From Azospirillum sp. TSA2s (GTDB taxonomy: Bacteria > Pseudomonadota > Alphaproteobacteria > Azospirillales > Azospirillaceae): a stretch of 64,000 nt of DNA. The stretch covers positions 558,001-622,000 of the forward strand of contig NZ_CP039650.1 of assembly GCF_004923315.1 (NCBI RefSeq), in the 5' to 3' direction. Below the pieces are notes generated by a model. The model saw nothing but the letters and a program-made list of their open reading frames with translations, was not told the DNA's origin and ran no database searches. Positions 7,961-17,543 of this stretch are shown here, one piece after another; the stretch's first letter is position 1; every line of letters starts with the position of its first letter. The translations under genes and the position numbers were made by a program.

Positions 7961-9007
7961 ATGGTAAAGGTTGCCGGCGCCATGCTTCCTCTTGCGCACA
8001 AACAACGCGATGCGGGGGCATCCATGTACTACGCGGAGCTCAGCGGCCCGAACGGCAAACCGTCGGTGTTGTCCACGGCTGTGCAGAACGGTTCGTCAAA
8101 GACGGCCGGCACGGCGAAGGACGGGCTGGCCAAATCGGACGCGAAACCGGTGGACGGCGACAAGAAGACACAGTCGCCGGCCTACACCATCAGCCAGTCG
8201 ATGGAATCGCTGCTGGACAGCATGACCGGCAAGGGCGGCGCCCAGGCTGCGGGCGGCGGCGGGGTGGCCTCCGCCAACAGCGGCGTGGACCGCGCCAAGC
8301 AGGCGCAATCGCTGATGCAGTCGGCGCTGGACCACGGCAAGGGTCTGGCCGGCATGTTCGGCAAGGGCATCGACGCGCTGAAGCAGGGGCTGGGCGATAC
8401 GCTGAGCGCACTGGGCGTTCCGCAGAACCGCATCGACGATGCCGTGAAGGGGTTCGGCGACGGCCTGAAGTCCAAGCTCGACGGCATGAACCTCAGCGAT
8501 GTGTCGGTGGACATGCAGGCCACCCAATCGCAATGGTCGATCGAGTCGCACGGGATCGACCTGGAGATCCAGGACGGCGACCGCAGCGTCAAGATTTCCT
8601 TCGCGAAATCGACCCTGGACTTCCGCCGCGACGATCAGCGTCTGCAGGCGTCGCTGGGCAAGGGCGGCGACATGGCGCTGAGCGCCACCGGCATGACCAC
8701 CACCGCCACCGGCAAGTCCACCGGCATGATCGTCCGCTCCGAAGGTTTCAGCGAGGATGAGATCAAGGACATCCTCGGCAAGCTGAACGACATGGCCGCC
8801 AAGAGCGGCGGTGGCGACGGGATGAAGGGGCTGGCGGTGCTGAAACCGACCACGTCGAAGGACGGCGTCACCCACCTGACGCTCGACCTGTCCACACCGA
8901 TCGCAGGGCTGTCGACCGGGAAGGCCGCTGCGGCGGCGGACGGCGCGGCGACCGCTGCGACGGCCGGCACGTCCGCGAAGCCGCAGGGCGTCAACCTGAC
9001 CGCCTGA
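7961..9007 (+). CDS. Uncharacterised Gly/Ala-rich protein
   Basis: 348 residues, family not recognised. Residues about 50-130 are low-complexity (Gly, Ala, Ser, Lys). A predicted amphipathic region (GKGLAGMFGKGIDALKQGLG) follows, then a more ordered domain at about 180-310 containing WSIESHGIDLEIQDGDRSVK and the acidic helix EGFSEDEIKDILGKLNDMA, and an Ala/Thr-rich tail. No signal peptide or membrane helix is evident. An ATG at 8023, preceded by GCGGGGG, may be the real start (MYYAELSGPNG), giving 328 residues. The composition resembles secreted or flagellar accessory proteins, but no function can be assigned. Confidence 0.55.
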   Translation: MVKVAGAMLPLAHKQRDAGASMYYAELSGPNGKPSVLSTAVQNGSSKTAGTAKDGLAKSDAKPVDGDKKTQSPAYTISQSMESLLDSMTGKGGAQAAGGGGVASANSGVDRAKQAQSLMQSALDHGKGLAGMFGKGIDALKQGLGDTLSALGVPQNRIDDAVKGFGDGLKSKLDGMNLSDVSVDMQATQSQWSIESHGIDLEIQDGDRSVKISFAKSTLDFRRDDQRLQASLGKGGDMALSATGMTTTATGKSTGMIVRSEGFSEDEIKDILGKLNDMAAKSGGGDGMKGLAVLKPTTSKDGVTHLTLDLSTPIAGLSTGKAAAAADGAATAATAGTSAKPQGVNLTA

Positions 9008-9151
9008 TCCGGTTTCCAGCGTTTATTGTCACAGCACCGGCCCGGATCCGTCCGGACCGGCGCTTGCCCATGCGGGATGGCTTCTTTACAAGCGGTCGCG
9101 GTGGCGGCCCCAGGGCCGTGCACTGTCCGTCCTCCCGGAACCATCGCCCGG

Positions 9152-9571
9152 ATGAACGCCATGACCGACCGCGACACACTGCTGGCCCTGAACCAAGCCT
9201 TCTACCGGGCCTTCACCAATCGCGACTCCGCCGCGATGGAAGCCCTGTGGGCGGAAACGCTGCCCGTCTCCTGCATCCATCCCGGCTGGACCGCTCTGTT
9301 CGGGCGCGACGCCGTGCTGACCAGCTGGCGGGACGTGCTGCGCGCGCCCAGCGGCATCGTCGTCGAGGCGCGGAACGAGCGTGTGACCCTGCATGGCGAC
9401 ACCGCCCTGGTGGTCTGCGAGGAAACGCTGGGCGACGCCGTGCTGGCCGCCACCAACCTGTTCGCCCGCGAAAAGGGCAGCTGGCGCCTCGCCCATCATC
9501 AGGCCGGCCCCATTGCCCACGCCCGCGCCGACGTCGAGATTCCGGCCAAGCCGCCGCGCCGCCTGCACTGA
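9152..9571 (+). CDS. SnoaL-like / NTF2-fold protein
   Basis: About 139 residues with the NTF2-like cone-fold pattern common in DUF4440/SnoaL-3 proteins: LNQAFYRAFTNRDSAAMEALWA, then HPGWTALFGRDAVLTSWRDV, and paired strands ending FAREKGSWRLAHHQAGPI. Such proteins act as small-molecule isomerases or binding domains; the ligand is unknown. The start is uncertain between MNAMTDRD (9152) and MTDRD (9161), as no strong ribosome-binding site precedes either. It ends 13 bp from the convergent beta-lactamase-fold gene. Confidence 0.7.
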   Translation: MNAMTDRDTLLALNQAFYRAFTNRDSAAMEALWAETLPVSCIHPGWTALFGRDAVLTSWRDVLRAPSGIVVEARNERVTLHGDTALVVCEETLGDAVLAATNLFAREKGSWRLAHHQAGPIAHARADVEIPAKPPRRLH

Positions 9572-9584
9572 TCGATTTCGGCCC

Positions 9585-10808
9585 TCAGGGCAGGCTCGCC
9601 ACCTCCGGCCGCGCTTCCAGGCGGCGGACGAGGTCGATGACCACATGGTCGGCGGTGACCTGATCGGGGTCGCTGTTGGTCAGCGCCACGACGCCCCAGC
9701 GGTGCGCCTTCGAGAAGGCGATATAGGCGTTGAAGCCGCCGGTGGAGCCGGAATGCCAATGGATCGGCGTGCCGTCCGTGGCCCAGGCGACGAACCAGCC
9801 GAGCGCCATCGCCCCGCTTCCCAGGCTTCCCGGCTCGGCCAGCGACCGCCCGTCCACCTGCACCGCCTGCGCCAGCGCCAGGGTCGCCGCCACCGGCGGG
9901 GCGCAGCCATGGCCTTCCGGCCCGGCAGCCGCACCCGCCGGGCAGTCACCGAGATTGGCTGAAAGCCAGCGCAGCAGATCGTCGGCCGAGGAGTAGAGGC
10001 CGAAGGCGGGCAGCATCGCCGGCGCCTCCCAATCCGGAACGATCCGGCCGCGGGCATGGCCGGCCGCCTTGCGCGCCCGCTGCTCGGCGGTCGGATGCAG
10101 GGTGGTGTCGCGCATCCCGAGACGGTCGGTCACCACCCGCTTCAGCAGAGTCTCGTAAGGCTGGCCGGCCGCCGCCGACAGCGCCTCCCCCAGAACCGAC
10201 ATGCCGGCATTGGAATAGCTGAAGCGCACACCCGGCGGCACCGGCAGGTGATAGCCGGACAGCCACAGCGCCAGTTCGCCGCGCGACAGCGGCTTGTAGG
10301 GGTTGCGGGGGTCCTCCAGCCGGCTCCACGAGAAACGCGGAGTCTCCGGCACGTTGGGCAGACCGGCCGTGTGAGTGGCGAGGTCGCGCAGCCGGATCGG
10401 CCGGCCTTCATACTCCGGCACATGGGCGACAGGCACCGGGCCGACACGGCGCAGATGACGCTGCAGAGGGTCGGCGGGATCGACCCGGCCCTCCCGCATC
10501 AGCTCCGCCATGATGGTGCCGGTGAAGGGCTTGGTCAGCGAGGCGATCTGGAACAGGGTGCGCCCATCGGGCGGCCCGCCGTCCGGGCGGCCGGCATCGC
10601 CGCGCCCGATCACCAGCGTCCGGCCGTCGCGGATAACGCCGACAACCAGACTGCCGGCACCGGCCGGCGGCCGCCGGTCCTCCACCGCGCGGGTCAGGTC
10701 GTCCACCAACCGGTCGGAAATCCGGTCCAGGCCGATGGCCCCGGTCGGGCCGAACGGAACGCTCCACAGCAGCAGACACAAAACGCCCCAGAGCAGCCTG
10801 CGCCGCAT
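9585..10808 (-). CDS. Exported serine hydrolase, class C beta-lactamase / penicillin-binding-protein fold
   Basis: 407 residues with an N-terminal signal (RRRLLWGVLCLLLWSVPFG). The catalytic SxxK motif is S90-L-T-K93 within IASLTKPFTG, the YxN motif is YSN in RFSYSNAGM, and the KTG-equivalent is HSGSTGG near the C-terminus. HSG in place of KTG is usual for the esterase/peptidase members of this family rather than for true AmpC. Likely substrates are D-amino-acid peptides or esters; resistance to beta-lactams should not be assumed. It is monocistronic on the minus strand. Confidence 0.85.
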   Translation of the reverse strand: MRRRLLWGVLCLLLWSVPFGPTGAIGLDRISDRLVDDLTRAVEDRRPPAGAGSLVVGVIRDGRTLVIGRGDAGRPDGGPPDGRTLFQIASLTKPFTGTIMAELMREGRVDPADPLQRHLRRVGPVPVAHVPEYEGRPIRLRDLATHTAGLPNVPETPRFSWSRLEDPRNPYKPLSRGELALWLSGYHLPVPPGVRFSYSNAGMSVLGEALSAAAGQPYETLLKRVVTDRLGMRDTTLHPTAEQRARKAAGHARGRIVPDWEAPAMLPAFGLYSSADDLLRWLSANLGDCPAGAAAGPEGHGCAPPVAATLALAQAVQVDGRSLAEPGSLGSGAMALGWFVAWATDGTPIHWHSGSTGGFNAYIAFSKAHRWGVVALTNSDPDQVTADHVVIDLVRRLEARPEVASLP

Positions 10809-10978
10809 CCCCGCCTCCGCCCGGCCTCAATCGAGAGTACGGAGAGAGTGGGCGGACGTACGGCAGGCGGACAGGGCCGCGAAGGGCGATGCGGCGAAAG
10901 ACGGGGCGGGAGCCGCCGGGGTACTCCCCAACCACCCCGCCACCGCCCGACCGGTCAGGCTTGGCAGGTTTGCGGGGG

Positions 10979-12727
10979 CTATTCGGTGGGAATGTCGGCC
11001 CTGGGCGGGCGGCGGTCCTTGACGATGGACAGCGGAACGTCGTCGGCCGCGATCTCCAGGATCGGATGGCCGTCCAGCAGCGACGGGCAGCGCTTCACCT
11101 GGGTGAAGGCCAGGAAGAAATCGGCCTTGCGCCAGTCGGGCTCGATCCCGTTCACCAGACGCAGCCAGGGCGGCAGTTCGAACCGCACCGCCAGCGTGTT
11201 GCCGCAGACGGTCAGCGTGTACTGGCGCGGCGGGGCATGGCCGTCATTCTCGCGCTCGACATACTCGACCAGCTCCTGCAACGCCTCGTGCAGCGAGTTG
11301 CCCCAGTAATCCAGCTCGAACTTGCCGTCGGCACCCCGTACGCCTCCGACGAACTGGTTGTAGTACACGTACTGGTTCGGGTGCATGGCGCCCAGCTGCC
11401 ACGCGTACACCACGCCGACCACGGTCATCGCCGCGGCGAAGGTCTGCCCCAGCGCCCGGCCGCCGCGCTGGCACAGGCTCCACAGCCGGTCGGCGGCGAT
11501 GGCGGCCATCACCACCATGGGCGGGGCCAGGAACAGGAAATGGCGGATGCCGTTGTAGACCGACGGCCGCATCAGCACGAACAGCAGGATCGGCAGGAAG
11601 CCCGCCAGAACCAGCGGCGTGTAGCGGACGACCGTGAATGCGCCGGTCCGCCGCCAGCCGCCCCGCGCCAGCCAGACCGCCGCCATCACCACCGCCACCC
11701 CGACGCCGATCACCACCGCCTCCGGCAGCTTCACTGCCAGATAGACCGGCAGGTACAGCGCGGGCGGCGCGTTGGAATGGACCAGCTCGCCCATGAACAG
11801 CGTCTGGATGTCGATGGGGAAATGGGAGACGACCCGCAGGGCCTCTAGCGGGTTGCGGAACGGCCGCTGCACCACCCAGGGCCAGAACACCGCCATGATG
11901 ACATAGGCGACGGGAACCGCCGGCCACAGCGACAGGAAGGCGCGCCGCGCATCGACCAGCGCCCAGCGCCGGCCCTCCTGCTGCGTCACCAGCGCGAAAT
12001 GCATCGCCATGGCGACCGCCAGATAGAAGCCGGCCAGCACCGCGCCGACGCGGATCGCCAGCGTCAGGCCCAGCACCAGCCCGAACTTCAGCACCGCGCT
12101 GCGGCTCGGCCGCGGCATCTGCTTCAGGATGCGGGTGGCGAAATAGAGCGTCCACACCATGCCGGCCGCGAAGGGCACGTCCTTGGTGTTGTTGAACATG
12201 GCGCCGTAATAGACACCGCTCAGCGACAGCAGAGCCGCCGCGATGAAGCCGGCACGCGGACCGGCCAGCAGCCGGGTGTAGCGCCATGTCCCGGCGATGC
12301 CCAGCACGCCGACCAGCGCGCAGAGCAGGTGCCGCGTCTCATACTCCTCGAAGGGAGAGAAGGGCACGATCACGGCGGTGACGAGGTCGAACAGCCCGCC
12401 GTAATAGGCCAGATCCTTGAAATGGAAGGCCGACCGGTCCTGGAAGCCGCTGAGATAGTAGGACAGCAGCTTCTTGCCGTAGATGTGCTGCACCTCCTCG
12501 TCCGTGCTGATGCCGTAGCTGAGGAAGGTCAGGGCGGCGAGGATCAGCAGGCCGAGCAGAAGCGCGCGCGACAGCCCGTCCCACAGGGCCGCCTCTCCGC
12601 GCGGCAGCGCGATGCCGGCGGCGCTGGCGGTCGACGGCGCGGCCGTCGCAACGCCGGGGCGGCGGGTGGAAGTGGAGGCGCCGCCGACGGCATCTCCGTC
12701 GCCGCGCAGGCCGGTCTCGACACTCAT
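10979..12727 (-). CDS. GT39-type membrane glycosyltransferase
   Basis: A 582-residue polytopic GT-C protein with about 10-12 hydrophobic helices beginning at residue 52 (RALLLGLLILAALTFLSYG). The first loop carries STDEEVQHIYGKKLLSYY, which holds the acidic residues expected in the first periplasmic loop of PMT/ArnT-type enzymes, and NNTKDVPFAAGMVW resembles family motifs. Such enzymes transfer a sugar from a polyprenyl phosphate to lipid, protein or polysaccharide on the periplasmic side. It overlaps the upstream GT2 gene by 4 nt (ATGA), so the two are translationally coupled. The C-terminal ~130 residues are soluble. Confidence 0.8.
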   Translation of the reverse strand: MSVETGLRGDGDAVGGASTSTRRPGVATAAPSTASAAGIALPRGEAALWDGLSRALLLGLLILAALTFLSYGISTDEEVQHIYGKKLLSYYLSGFQDRSAFHFKDLAYYGGLFDLVTAVIVPFSPFEEYETRHLLCALVGVLGIAGTWRYTRLLAGPRAGFIAAALLSLSGVYYGAMFNNTKDVPFAAGMVWTLYFATRILKQMPRPSRSAVLKFGLVLGLTLAIRVGAVLAGFYLAVAMAMHFALVTQQEGRRWALVDARRAFLSLWPAVPVAYVIMAVFWPWVVQRPFRNPLEALRVVSHFPIDIQTLFMGELVHSNAPPALYLPVYLAVKLPEAVVIGVGVAVVMAAVWLARGGWRRTGAFTVVRYTPLVLAGFLPILLFVLMRPSVYNGIRHFLFLAPPMVVMAAIAADRLWSLCQRGGRALGQTFAAAMTVVGVVYAWQLGAMHPNQYVYYNQFVGGVRGADGKFELDYWGNSLHEALQELVEYVERENDGHAPPRQYTLTVCGNTLAVRFELPPWLRLVNGIEPDWRKADFFLAFTQVKRCPSLLDGHPILEIAADDVPLSIVKDRRPPRADIPTE

Positions 12728-13848
12728 CGACGCGGCTCCCGCCCCACCGTTCCGCCGACGGGATCGAACTCTTGCTCATCCCGGCCATCCGCCGGGCCGA
12801 AGCCGTGGGCCGATCGCACGATGAACAGCGGCCGCCCCTTCACCTCGGCGAAGACGCGACCCAAATAGTCGCCGATGATGCCCAGCGTGATCAACTGGAT
12901 GCCGCCCAAAAACAGCACCGCGACCAGCAGCGATTCATAGCCCGGCACGTCGATGCCGTGGACCAGCGTGCGGATCAGGCGGATCAGGATATAGACGAAG
13001 GCGACGCCCGACACCGCCATCCCGACCAGGCTCCACACCCGCAGGGGGAAGGTGGAGAAGGCGGTCAGCCCGTCGAAGGACAGGCGCAGCAGCTTGACGA
13101 AGCCCCATTTGGTATCGCCGCCGGCGCGCTCCCCCTGTTCGTAGGGGATCGCGGCCTGACGGAAGCCGACCCAGGCGAAGATGCCCTTCATGAAGCGCGT
13201 GCGCTCCGGCATCCGGTTGATGACCTCGACGACGCGGCGGTCCATCAGGCGAAAATCGCCGACCTCGCGCGGCAGCTTGATCTCCGACAGATGGTCGAAG
13301 ACCCAGTAGAACAGGCGGGCGAACAGGCGGTGTTTCAGGCTCTGCCCGACGCGGGCATGGCGCACCGCCACCACCACGTCGAACCCCTCGCGCCACTTGG
13401 CGATGAAGGATGGCAGCAGTTCCGGCGGATGCTGCAGGTCGGCGTCCATCGGCACCACGGCATCGCCGGTGGTGTGGCTCAGGCCGGCGGACAGCGCCAG
13501 TTCCTTGCCAAAATTGCGCGACAGATCGACCACCTTCACCCGCGCTTCACGGTCATGGACGTCCAGCAGCCGGTCGATGGTGTCGTCGCGGCTGCCGTCG
13601 TTGACGCAGACCACTTCCCAATCCATGTCCAGCCCGTCCAGCACCGGGACCAGCCGGGCGAACAGAGCCTCGATGTTCGGTCCCTCGTTGTAGAAGGGAA
13701 TGACGACCGACAGGCAGCCGCGTCGCGGGCGCCCCGACCTGTTCGCGGGAGGCCGGTTCGCCGATGGAACGACCTCGCCCTCAGGGCGGACGGGAGCGGT
13801 GCGGACCTCCGGGGAGGCCGCGGAAAGGGGCGCGTCGGGAATGGACAT
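12724..13848 (-). CDS. GT2 glycosyltransferase (polyprenyl-phosphate sugar synthase, GtrB/DPM1-like)
   Basis: 374 residues. The GT-A domain begins SVVIPFYNEGPNIEALFARL, continues with VCVNDGSRDDT and contains the metal-binding PMDADLQHPPEL, where the DAD serves as the DXD motif. Two C-terminal hydrophobic hairpin helices (SLVGMAVSGVAFVYILIRLI and LLVAVLFLGGIQLITLGIIG) and the closing GDYLGRVFAEVKGRP are typical of GtrB/ArnC-like enzymes. It likely makes a polyprenyl-phosphate hexose on the inner leaflet for the coupled GT39 enzyme to use. The ATG at 13848 fits the family N-terminus; an upstream in-frame ATG at 13932 would add 28 residues without similarity. Confidence 0.88.
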   Translation of the reverse strand: MSIPDAPLSAASPEVRTAPVRPEGEVVPSANRPPANRSGRPRRGCLSVVIPFYNEGPNIEALFARLVPVLDGLDMDWEVVCVNDGSRDDTIDRLLDVHDREARVKVVDLSRNFGKELALSAGLSHTTGDAVVPMDADLQHPPELLPSFIAKWREGFDVVVAVRHARVGQSLKHRLFARLFYWVFDHLSEIKLPREVGDFRLMDRRVVEVINRMPERTRFMKGIFAWVGFRQAAIPYEQGERAGGDTKWGFVKLLRLSFDGLTAFSTFPLRVWSLVGMAVSGVAFVYILIRLIRTLVHGIDVPGYESLLVAVLFLGGIQLITLGIIGDYLGRVFAEVKGRPLFIVRSAHGFGPADGRDEQEFDPVGGTVGREPRR

Positions 13849-14262
13849 GGCCAGCCGTCGGGTCAAAGCGTCAGGGACCGGGAGATGAAGGGATCGGCGA
13901 CGACCCCGGTCGGCCGCTGCGCCCTTCGGCATATATCACGATACGGGGGGATGTTCAAAATGCCTCTCCTGTGACCGCCACGGCACAAAAAATGGCCTGT
14001 CCGCCCGTGAAAGCGTCCGGGTGCGGGCCAGCCGCGGTCCGACGAAACAGGCAAACATCCCCCGTTGCCGTTTATTCCATTACAGCGGAACGACCGCATT
14101 CCCCTACGTCATCCACAGGTCTCTCCGGTTGCCGGCACACGCAACCGCACCATACCGGGGCATGTGGCACGCTTTCTGAAAACAGGTCGTGATGCCTGAC
14201 CTTTTCGGATCGCCCCCGAACAAGCGTTGGGCAACGTCCCTGTGCCGATGGAGGCCTCGACC
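13849..14262. other. 414-bp intergenic region between divergent glycosyltransferase and chemoreceptor genes
   Basis: No credible coding frame. It should hold the promoters of both divergent units. An AT-rich stretch with ATATATCACGATA lies at about 13931-13943. A 10-bp inverted repeat, GGGGGATGTT (13946-13955) and AACATCCCCC (14054-14063), spans about 100 bp and could be chance. No sigma-54 site could be supported. Confidence 0.5.
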
Positions 14263-16272
14263 ATGAGCCTTTTCAATCGCTTTTCCGTAGGAACGAAGAT
14301 CACGGCGGCCAGCGCCGGCATCCTGGTGTTCCTGGTGCTGATCGGCGGTATCGGCATTGCGGCGCTGTCGGAAGCCGGCGGGGCCGTGGACACCTACCGG
14401 CGGCTCGGCCAGCAGACCAACGAGCTGGGACGCATCCAGGCCCTGATGCTGGAGATGCGCCAGCAGGCCACCCGTTTCCTGCTGACCGGCGATGCGGAGG
14501 TCGGCGCCACCGTCCGCCGCACCGCGGAGGACGCGGCACAGACCATCGACAAGGCCCGCGCCCTGTTCACCGACCCCGCCCTGCTGCAGACCGCCGACCA
14601 TATGGCGCAGGAGATCGCCCAGTATCGGGAGGCCTTCGCCGCCGCCATGGATTTCCAGGACCAGCGCAGCAAGGCCATCGCGGATCTGGACGAGATCGGG
14701 CCGCGGCTGGAAAGCGCGCTGGATGGCATCATGGACAGCGCCGGCGCAGCGGGCGACACCGACGCCGCCTATCTGGCGGGCATGGCGCTGCGCCACATGC
14801 TGTCGGCCCGCATCTCGGCGACGCGCTACAATGTCGACGGCTCTCCGGCGCTGGCCAGCCAGACCCGGTCGCAGTTCACCGACGCCGCCAGCCGCGGCGG
14901 TGCGATGATGGCGAAGCTGACCGACATGGACCGCCGCAAGATGGCGATGTCCTACACCGCCATGCTGCGCGTCTACATCAGCGGCTTCAATGCCGTGGTC
15001 AAGGCCACCACCGAGCGTGACCGGCTGGTCAACGAGGTGCTGATCCCCGTCGGCGACTCCATCGCCAGGGAGGCGGAGCAGCTGACGGAGGCCAGCGTCG
15101 GCGCCCAGAAGAGCCTGGGCATGGCGACCGGCGCCTTCCTCGACAAGGCACGCGGCGGGATGGTGCTTGCCTCGCTGATTGCCGTGGTCCTGGGTCTGGC
15201 GACGGCGCTGCTGATCGGCCGTGGCCTGTCGCGGCCGGTGGTGGCAATGACCGACCGCATGACCCGGCTGGCCGGCGGCGACCGCAGCGTCGACATCCCC
15301 GGCCTGGACCGCGCCGACGAGATCGGCGGCATGGCGAAGGCCCTGCAGGTGTTCAAGGGCAGTCTGATCGAGAGCGACCGGCTGGCCGAAGCCCAGCGCG
15401 CCGCCCATGCGGCGCAGCGTGGCCGCGGCGAACGCATCGACCGGCTGACCCAGGAGTTCGACCGACTGGTGCTGGCGGCGCTGGGCCGGGTGTCGGCGGC
15501 GGCGACTCAGCTGCAGGCGACCGCCCAGACCATGTCGGCCACCGCGGAGCAGACCACCCGACAGGCCGATGCGGTCGCCAGCGCATCCAATGAAGCGACC
15601 GGCAATGTGGAGACGGTGGCCGCCGCGACGGAAGAACTGACCGCCTCCATCGCCGAGATCGGCCGGCAGGTGGCGGAGAGCACCCGCATCGCCGGACAGG
15701 CGGTCGCCACCGCCGAGAAGACCGACGGCACCGTCCGCGGTCTGGTCGATGCCGCCCAGCGCATCGGCGAGGTGGTGCAGCTGATCACCGACATCGCCAG
15801 CCAGACCAACCTTCTCGCACTGAACGCCACCATCGAGGCGGCGCGCGCCGGCGAGGCGGGCAAGGGCTTTGCCGTGGTGGCGTCGGAGGTCAAGAACCTC
15901 GCCAGCCAGACCGCCAAGGCGACGGAGGAGATCGGCAGCCAGATCGCCGGCATTCAGGAGATCAGCCGGCAGGCCGCCGGCGCCATCGCCGAGATCGGCC
16001 GGGTGATCGCCGAGATCAACCACATCTCCACCACCATCGCCGCCGCGGTGGAGGAACAGGGCGCGGCCACCAAGGAGATCAGCCGCAACGTCCAGCAGGC
16101 GGCGCGCGGCACGCAGCAGGTGTCCGGCAACATCGCCGGCGTGTCGGAAGCCGCGGCCTCCACCGGCGATGCCTCGCGCGAGGTGCTGACCGCCGCCGAC
16201 GGGCTGAACCACGAGGCGACCGACCTGCGCGGCTTCGTGTCGCGGTTCCTGGCCGAAATGCGCGCCGCGTAA
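14263..16272 (+). CDS. Methyl-accepting chemotaxis protein
   Basis: 669-residue chemoreceptor. First membrane helix at about residues 12-35 ([18 protein letters not shown]), a helical periplasmic sensor of about 260 residues without a recognisable PAS or Cache fold (four-helix/HBM-like by appearance), a second membrane helix near 297-318 ([17 protein letters not shown]), a HAMP domain, and the cytoplasmic signalling hairpin with the conserved tip [20 protein letters not shown]. It likely feeds CheA/CheW signalling; the ligand is unknown. The ATG at 14263 has GGAGG upstream. It is a lone receptor gene, about 39 kb from the che operon in this window. Confidence 0.92.
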   Translation: MSLFNRFSVGTKITAASAGILVFLVLIGGIGIAALSEAGGAVDTYRRLGQQTNELGRIQALMLEMRQQATRFLLTGDAEVGATVRRTAEDAAQTIDKARALFTDPALLQTADHMAQEIAQYREAFAAAMDFQDQRSKAIADLDEIGPRLESALDGIMDSAGAAGDTDAAYLAGMALRHMLSARISATRYNVDGSPALASQTRSQFTDAASRGGAMMAKLTDMDRRKMAMSYTAMLRVYISGFNAVVKATTERDRLVNEVLIPVGDSIAREAEQLTEASVGAQKSLGMATGAFLDKARGGMVLASLIAVVLGLATALLIGRGLSRPVVAMTDRMTRLAGGDRSVDIPGLDRADEIGGMAKALQVFKGSLIESDRLAEAQRAAHAAQRGRGERIDRLTQEFDRLVLAALGRVSAAATQLQATAQTMSATAEQTTRQADAVASASNEATGNVETVAAATEELTASIAEIGRQVAESTRIAGQAVATAEKTDGTVRGLVDAAQRIGEVVQLITDIASQTNLLALNATIEAARAGEAGKGFAVVASEVKNLASQTAKATEEIGSQIAGIQEISRQAAGAIAEIGRVIAEINHISTTIAAAVEEQGAATKEISRNVQQAARGTQQVSGNIAGVSEAAASTGDASREVLTAADGLNHEATDLRGFVSRFLAEMRAA

Positions 16273-16432
16273 GAAACGGCACCGATCTTCAGCGCTACGG
16301 TGACAGTTATGGCGCCGGCGGGACCCGAATGGACCGGGGCTTGCCGGCGCCCTTCTTCTGGCGGGCAGCCCTGCTCCTTTGTCCGGTTACTTTCCCCTTG
16401 CGCCACGCCGCCCCCTTGGGCACATAGGCGCG

Positions 16433-17107
16433 ATGATCCTGACCCCCATCGCCATCGACGACATGCCGAAGGCCATCGCCGCCTTCGACGCCCATCTGGA
16501 CGGCCATGCCCAAGCGCGGGCCGCCTTCCGCCGGATCGCCTCCACCTGGCCCGTGCGGCCAGCGGACGAGCCGGGCGGCGGTGTCGATACGCCGGCCCAC
16601 CGGGCGGACGCGGTGCGGCTGGCCCATGCCCACGGCATCGACACGCTGGACGAACCGCCCAGCCGCTCCTTCATGTGGGACGGCAAGGTGATCCGCACCG
16701 ATGTCGAGGCGACGGTGATCGTGCATGAGGTGGCGCACTGGCTGTGCGCGACGCCGGAGCGGCGGACGCTGATCGATTACGGCCTCGGTCCCGGTCCGGA
16801 GACCACCGCCCGCAATGAGGCGCGCGCCGACAAGCGCCTGTGCTTCGAGGACTGCATGCATGAGGAGCAGCAGACCTCCCTGCTCGGTGTGCTGTGGGAG
16901 GTCGAACTGGGCCAGCCGGGGATCCTGGCCTTCCTGGAGCAGAACTGGATGGAGCATTGGGAGCGGCCGAGCACCGCCGCCTTCTTCATCCGCCACGCCG
17001 AGGAACTGTTCAGCCGCGGCCTGATCGACGCCGACGGCCGCCCGACGACCGCGCGCGACTGGGCGGATACCCGGCAGGGTGCCCGGGTGCTTTCCCCGCA
17101 GCATTAG
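16433..17107 (+). CDS. EpmC-like protein (elongation factor P hydroxylase family)
   Basis: 224 residues. The core TVIVHEVAHWLCATPERR, followed by LIDYGLGPGPET, parallels the HEISHW...RRELVDFGYWY region of E. coli EpmC (YfcM), which hydroxylates the modified lysine of EF-P. The HEVAH motif (residues 98-102) is likely to bind iron or another metal. Its length exceeds E. coli EpmC (about 180), with an N-terminal extension of about 85 residues. No epmA, epmB or efp gene is in the window, so a role in EF-P modification is only inferred; it could act on another substrate. The ATG at 16433 was chosen because family-like sequence begins there; 16379 is an alternative. Confidence 0.6.
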   Translation: MILTPIAIDDMPKAIAAFDAHLDGHAQARAAFRRIASTWPVRPADEPGGGVDTPAHRADAVRLAHAHGIDTLDEPPSRSFMWDGKVIRTDVEATVIVHEVAHWLCATPERRTLIDYGLGPGPETTARNEARADKRLCFEDCMHEEQQTSLLGVLWEVELGQPGILAFLEQNWMEHWERPSTAAFFIRHAEELFSRGLIDADGRPTTARDWADTRQGARVLSPQH

Positions 17108-17232
17108 AAATCCATGCAGTGACAGCGTGCCGTCCGACGGGGCCTCCCTCGGCTCACGGACGGCGCCTTCGTACATAGGCGTGAACTTACAGGGTCGATT
17201 GCTCTCGAAGCCAATGACGTCCCTTATCGACT

Positions 17233-17313
17233 GTCATCCCCGCGAAGGCGGGGATCCAGAGTTTCCAGTGCGGGTACTTGCAAAGTCTGGATTCCCGCCT
17301 TCGCGGGAATGAC
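17233..17313. repeat. Inverted pair of REP-like palindromes
   Basis: Two 28-bp units, GTCATCCCCGCGAAGGCGGG... at 17233-17260 and its near-complement ending CCTTCGCGGGAATGAC at 17286-17313, separated by 25 bp. Each unit contains its own palindrome (CCCCGC/GCGGGG and CCCGC/GCGGG), and the pair can form one long hairpin. The sequence resembles the dispersed GTCATTCCCGCG-type extragenic palindromes common in proteobacteria. Confidence 0.8.
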
Positions 17314-17477
17314 GGCCGAAGAAGTAATTTATCCTAATACTTTAATGCCGCCGTGAGGTGTGAATGCCATAGAGCCTTCGCGGCGATCAAAAAAAGATGA
17401 GGTGCGGAGCCGTTCAGGAAGTACGCAGACCGGAGAGCAGGCGGTCAACACGCAAGCCGTCACTGAGCAGAAATGCG

Positions 17478-17506
17478 AAAGGCCGGCACCCGAAGGTCCG
17501 GCCTTT
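17478..17506 (-). terminator. Terminator-like hairpin downstream of tRNA-Gly
   Basis: 9-bp stem AAAGGCCGG (17478-17486) with CCGGCCTTT (17498-17506), 38 nt past the 3' end of the minus-strand tRNA-Gly. The U-run on that strand is short (TTT). Confidence 0.6.
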
Positions 17507-17543
17507 TGAGATCGCATGCTCCGGTGCAAAGACCGGAAAAAAC

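Larger units (their letters stand above)
17108..17543. other. 436-bp non-coding region before tRNA-Gly
   Basis: No credible reading frame. It contains an inverted pair of a dispersed palindromic repeat (17233-17313) and, near tRNA-Gly, a terminator-like hairpin (17478-17506). The rest is unassigned. Confidence 0.6.

Noticed and set aside
14172-14186. Possible sigma-54 promoter (TGGCACGCTTTCTGA) before the chemoreceptor gene
   Set aside because: The -24 GG element fits, but the -12 GC dinucleotide is absent (GA at that position).
14104-16212. A 702-codon open frame opposite the chemoreceptor gene
   Set aside because: His/Gly/Arg-rich shadow typical of antisense frames in GC-rich coding DNA; no recognisable domain or ribosome-binding site.
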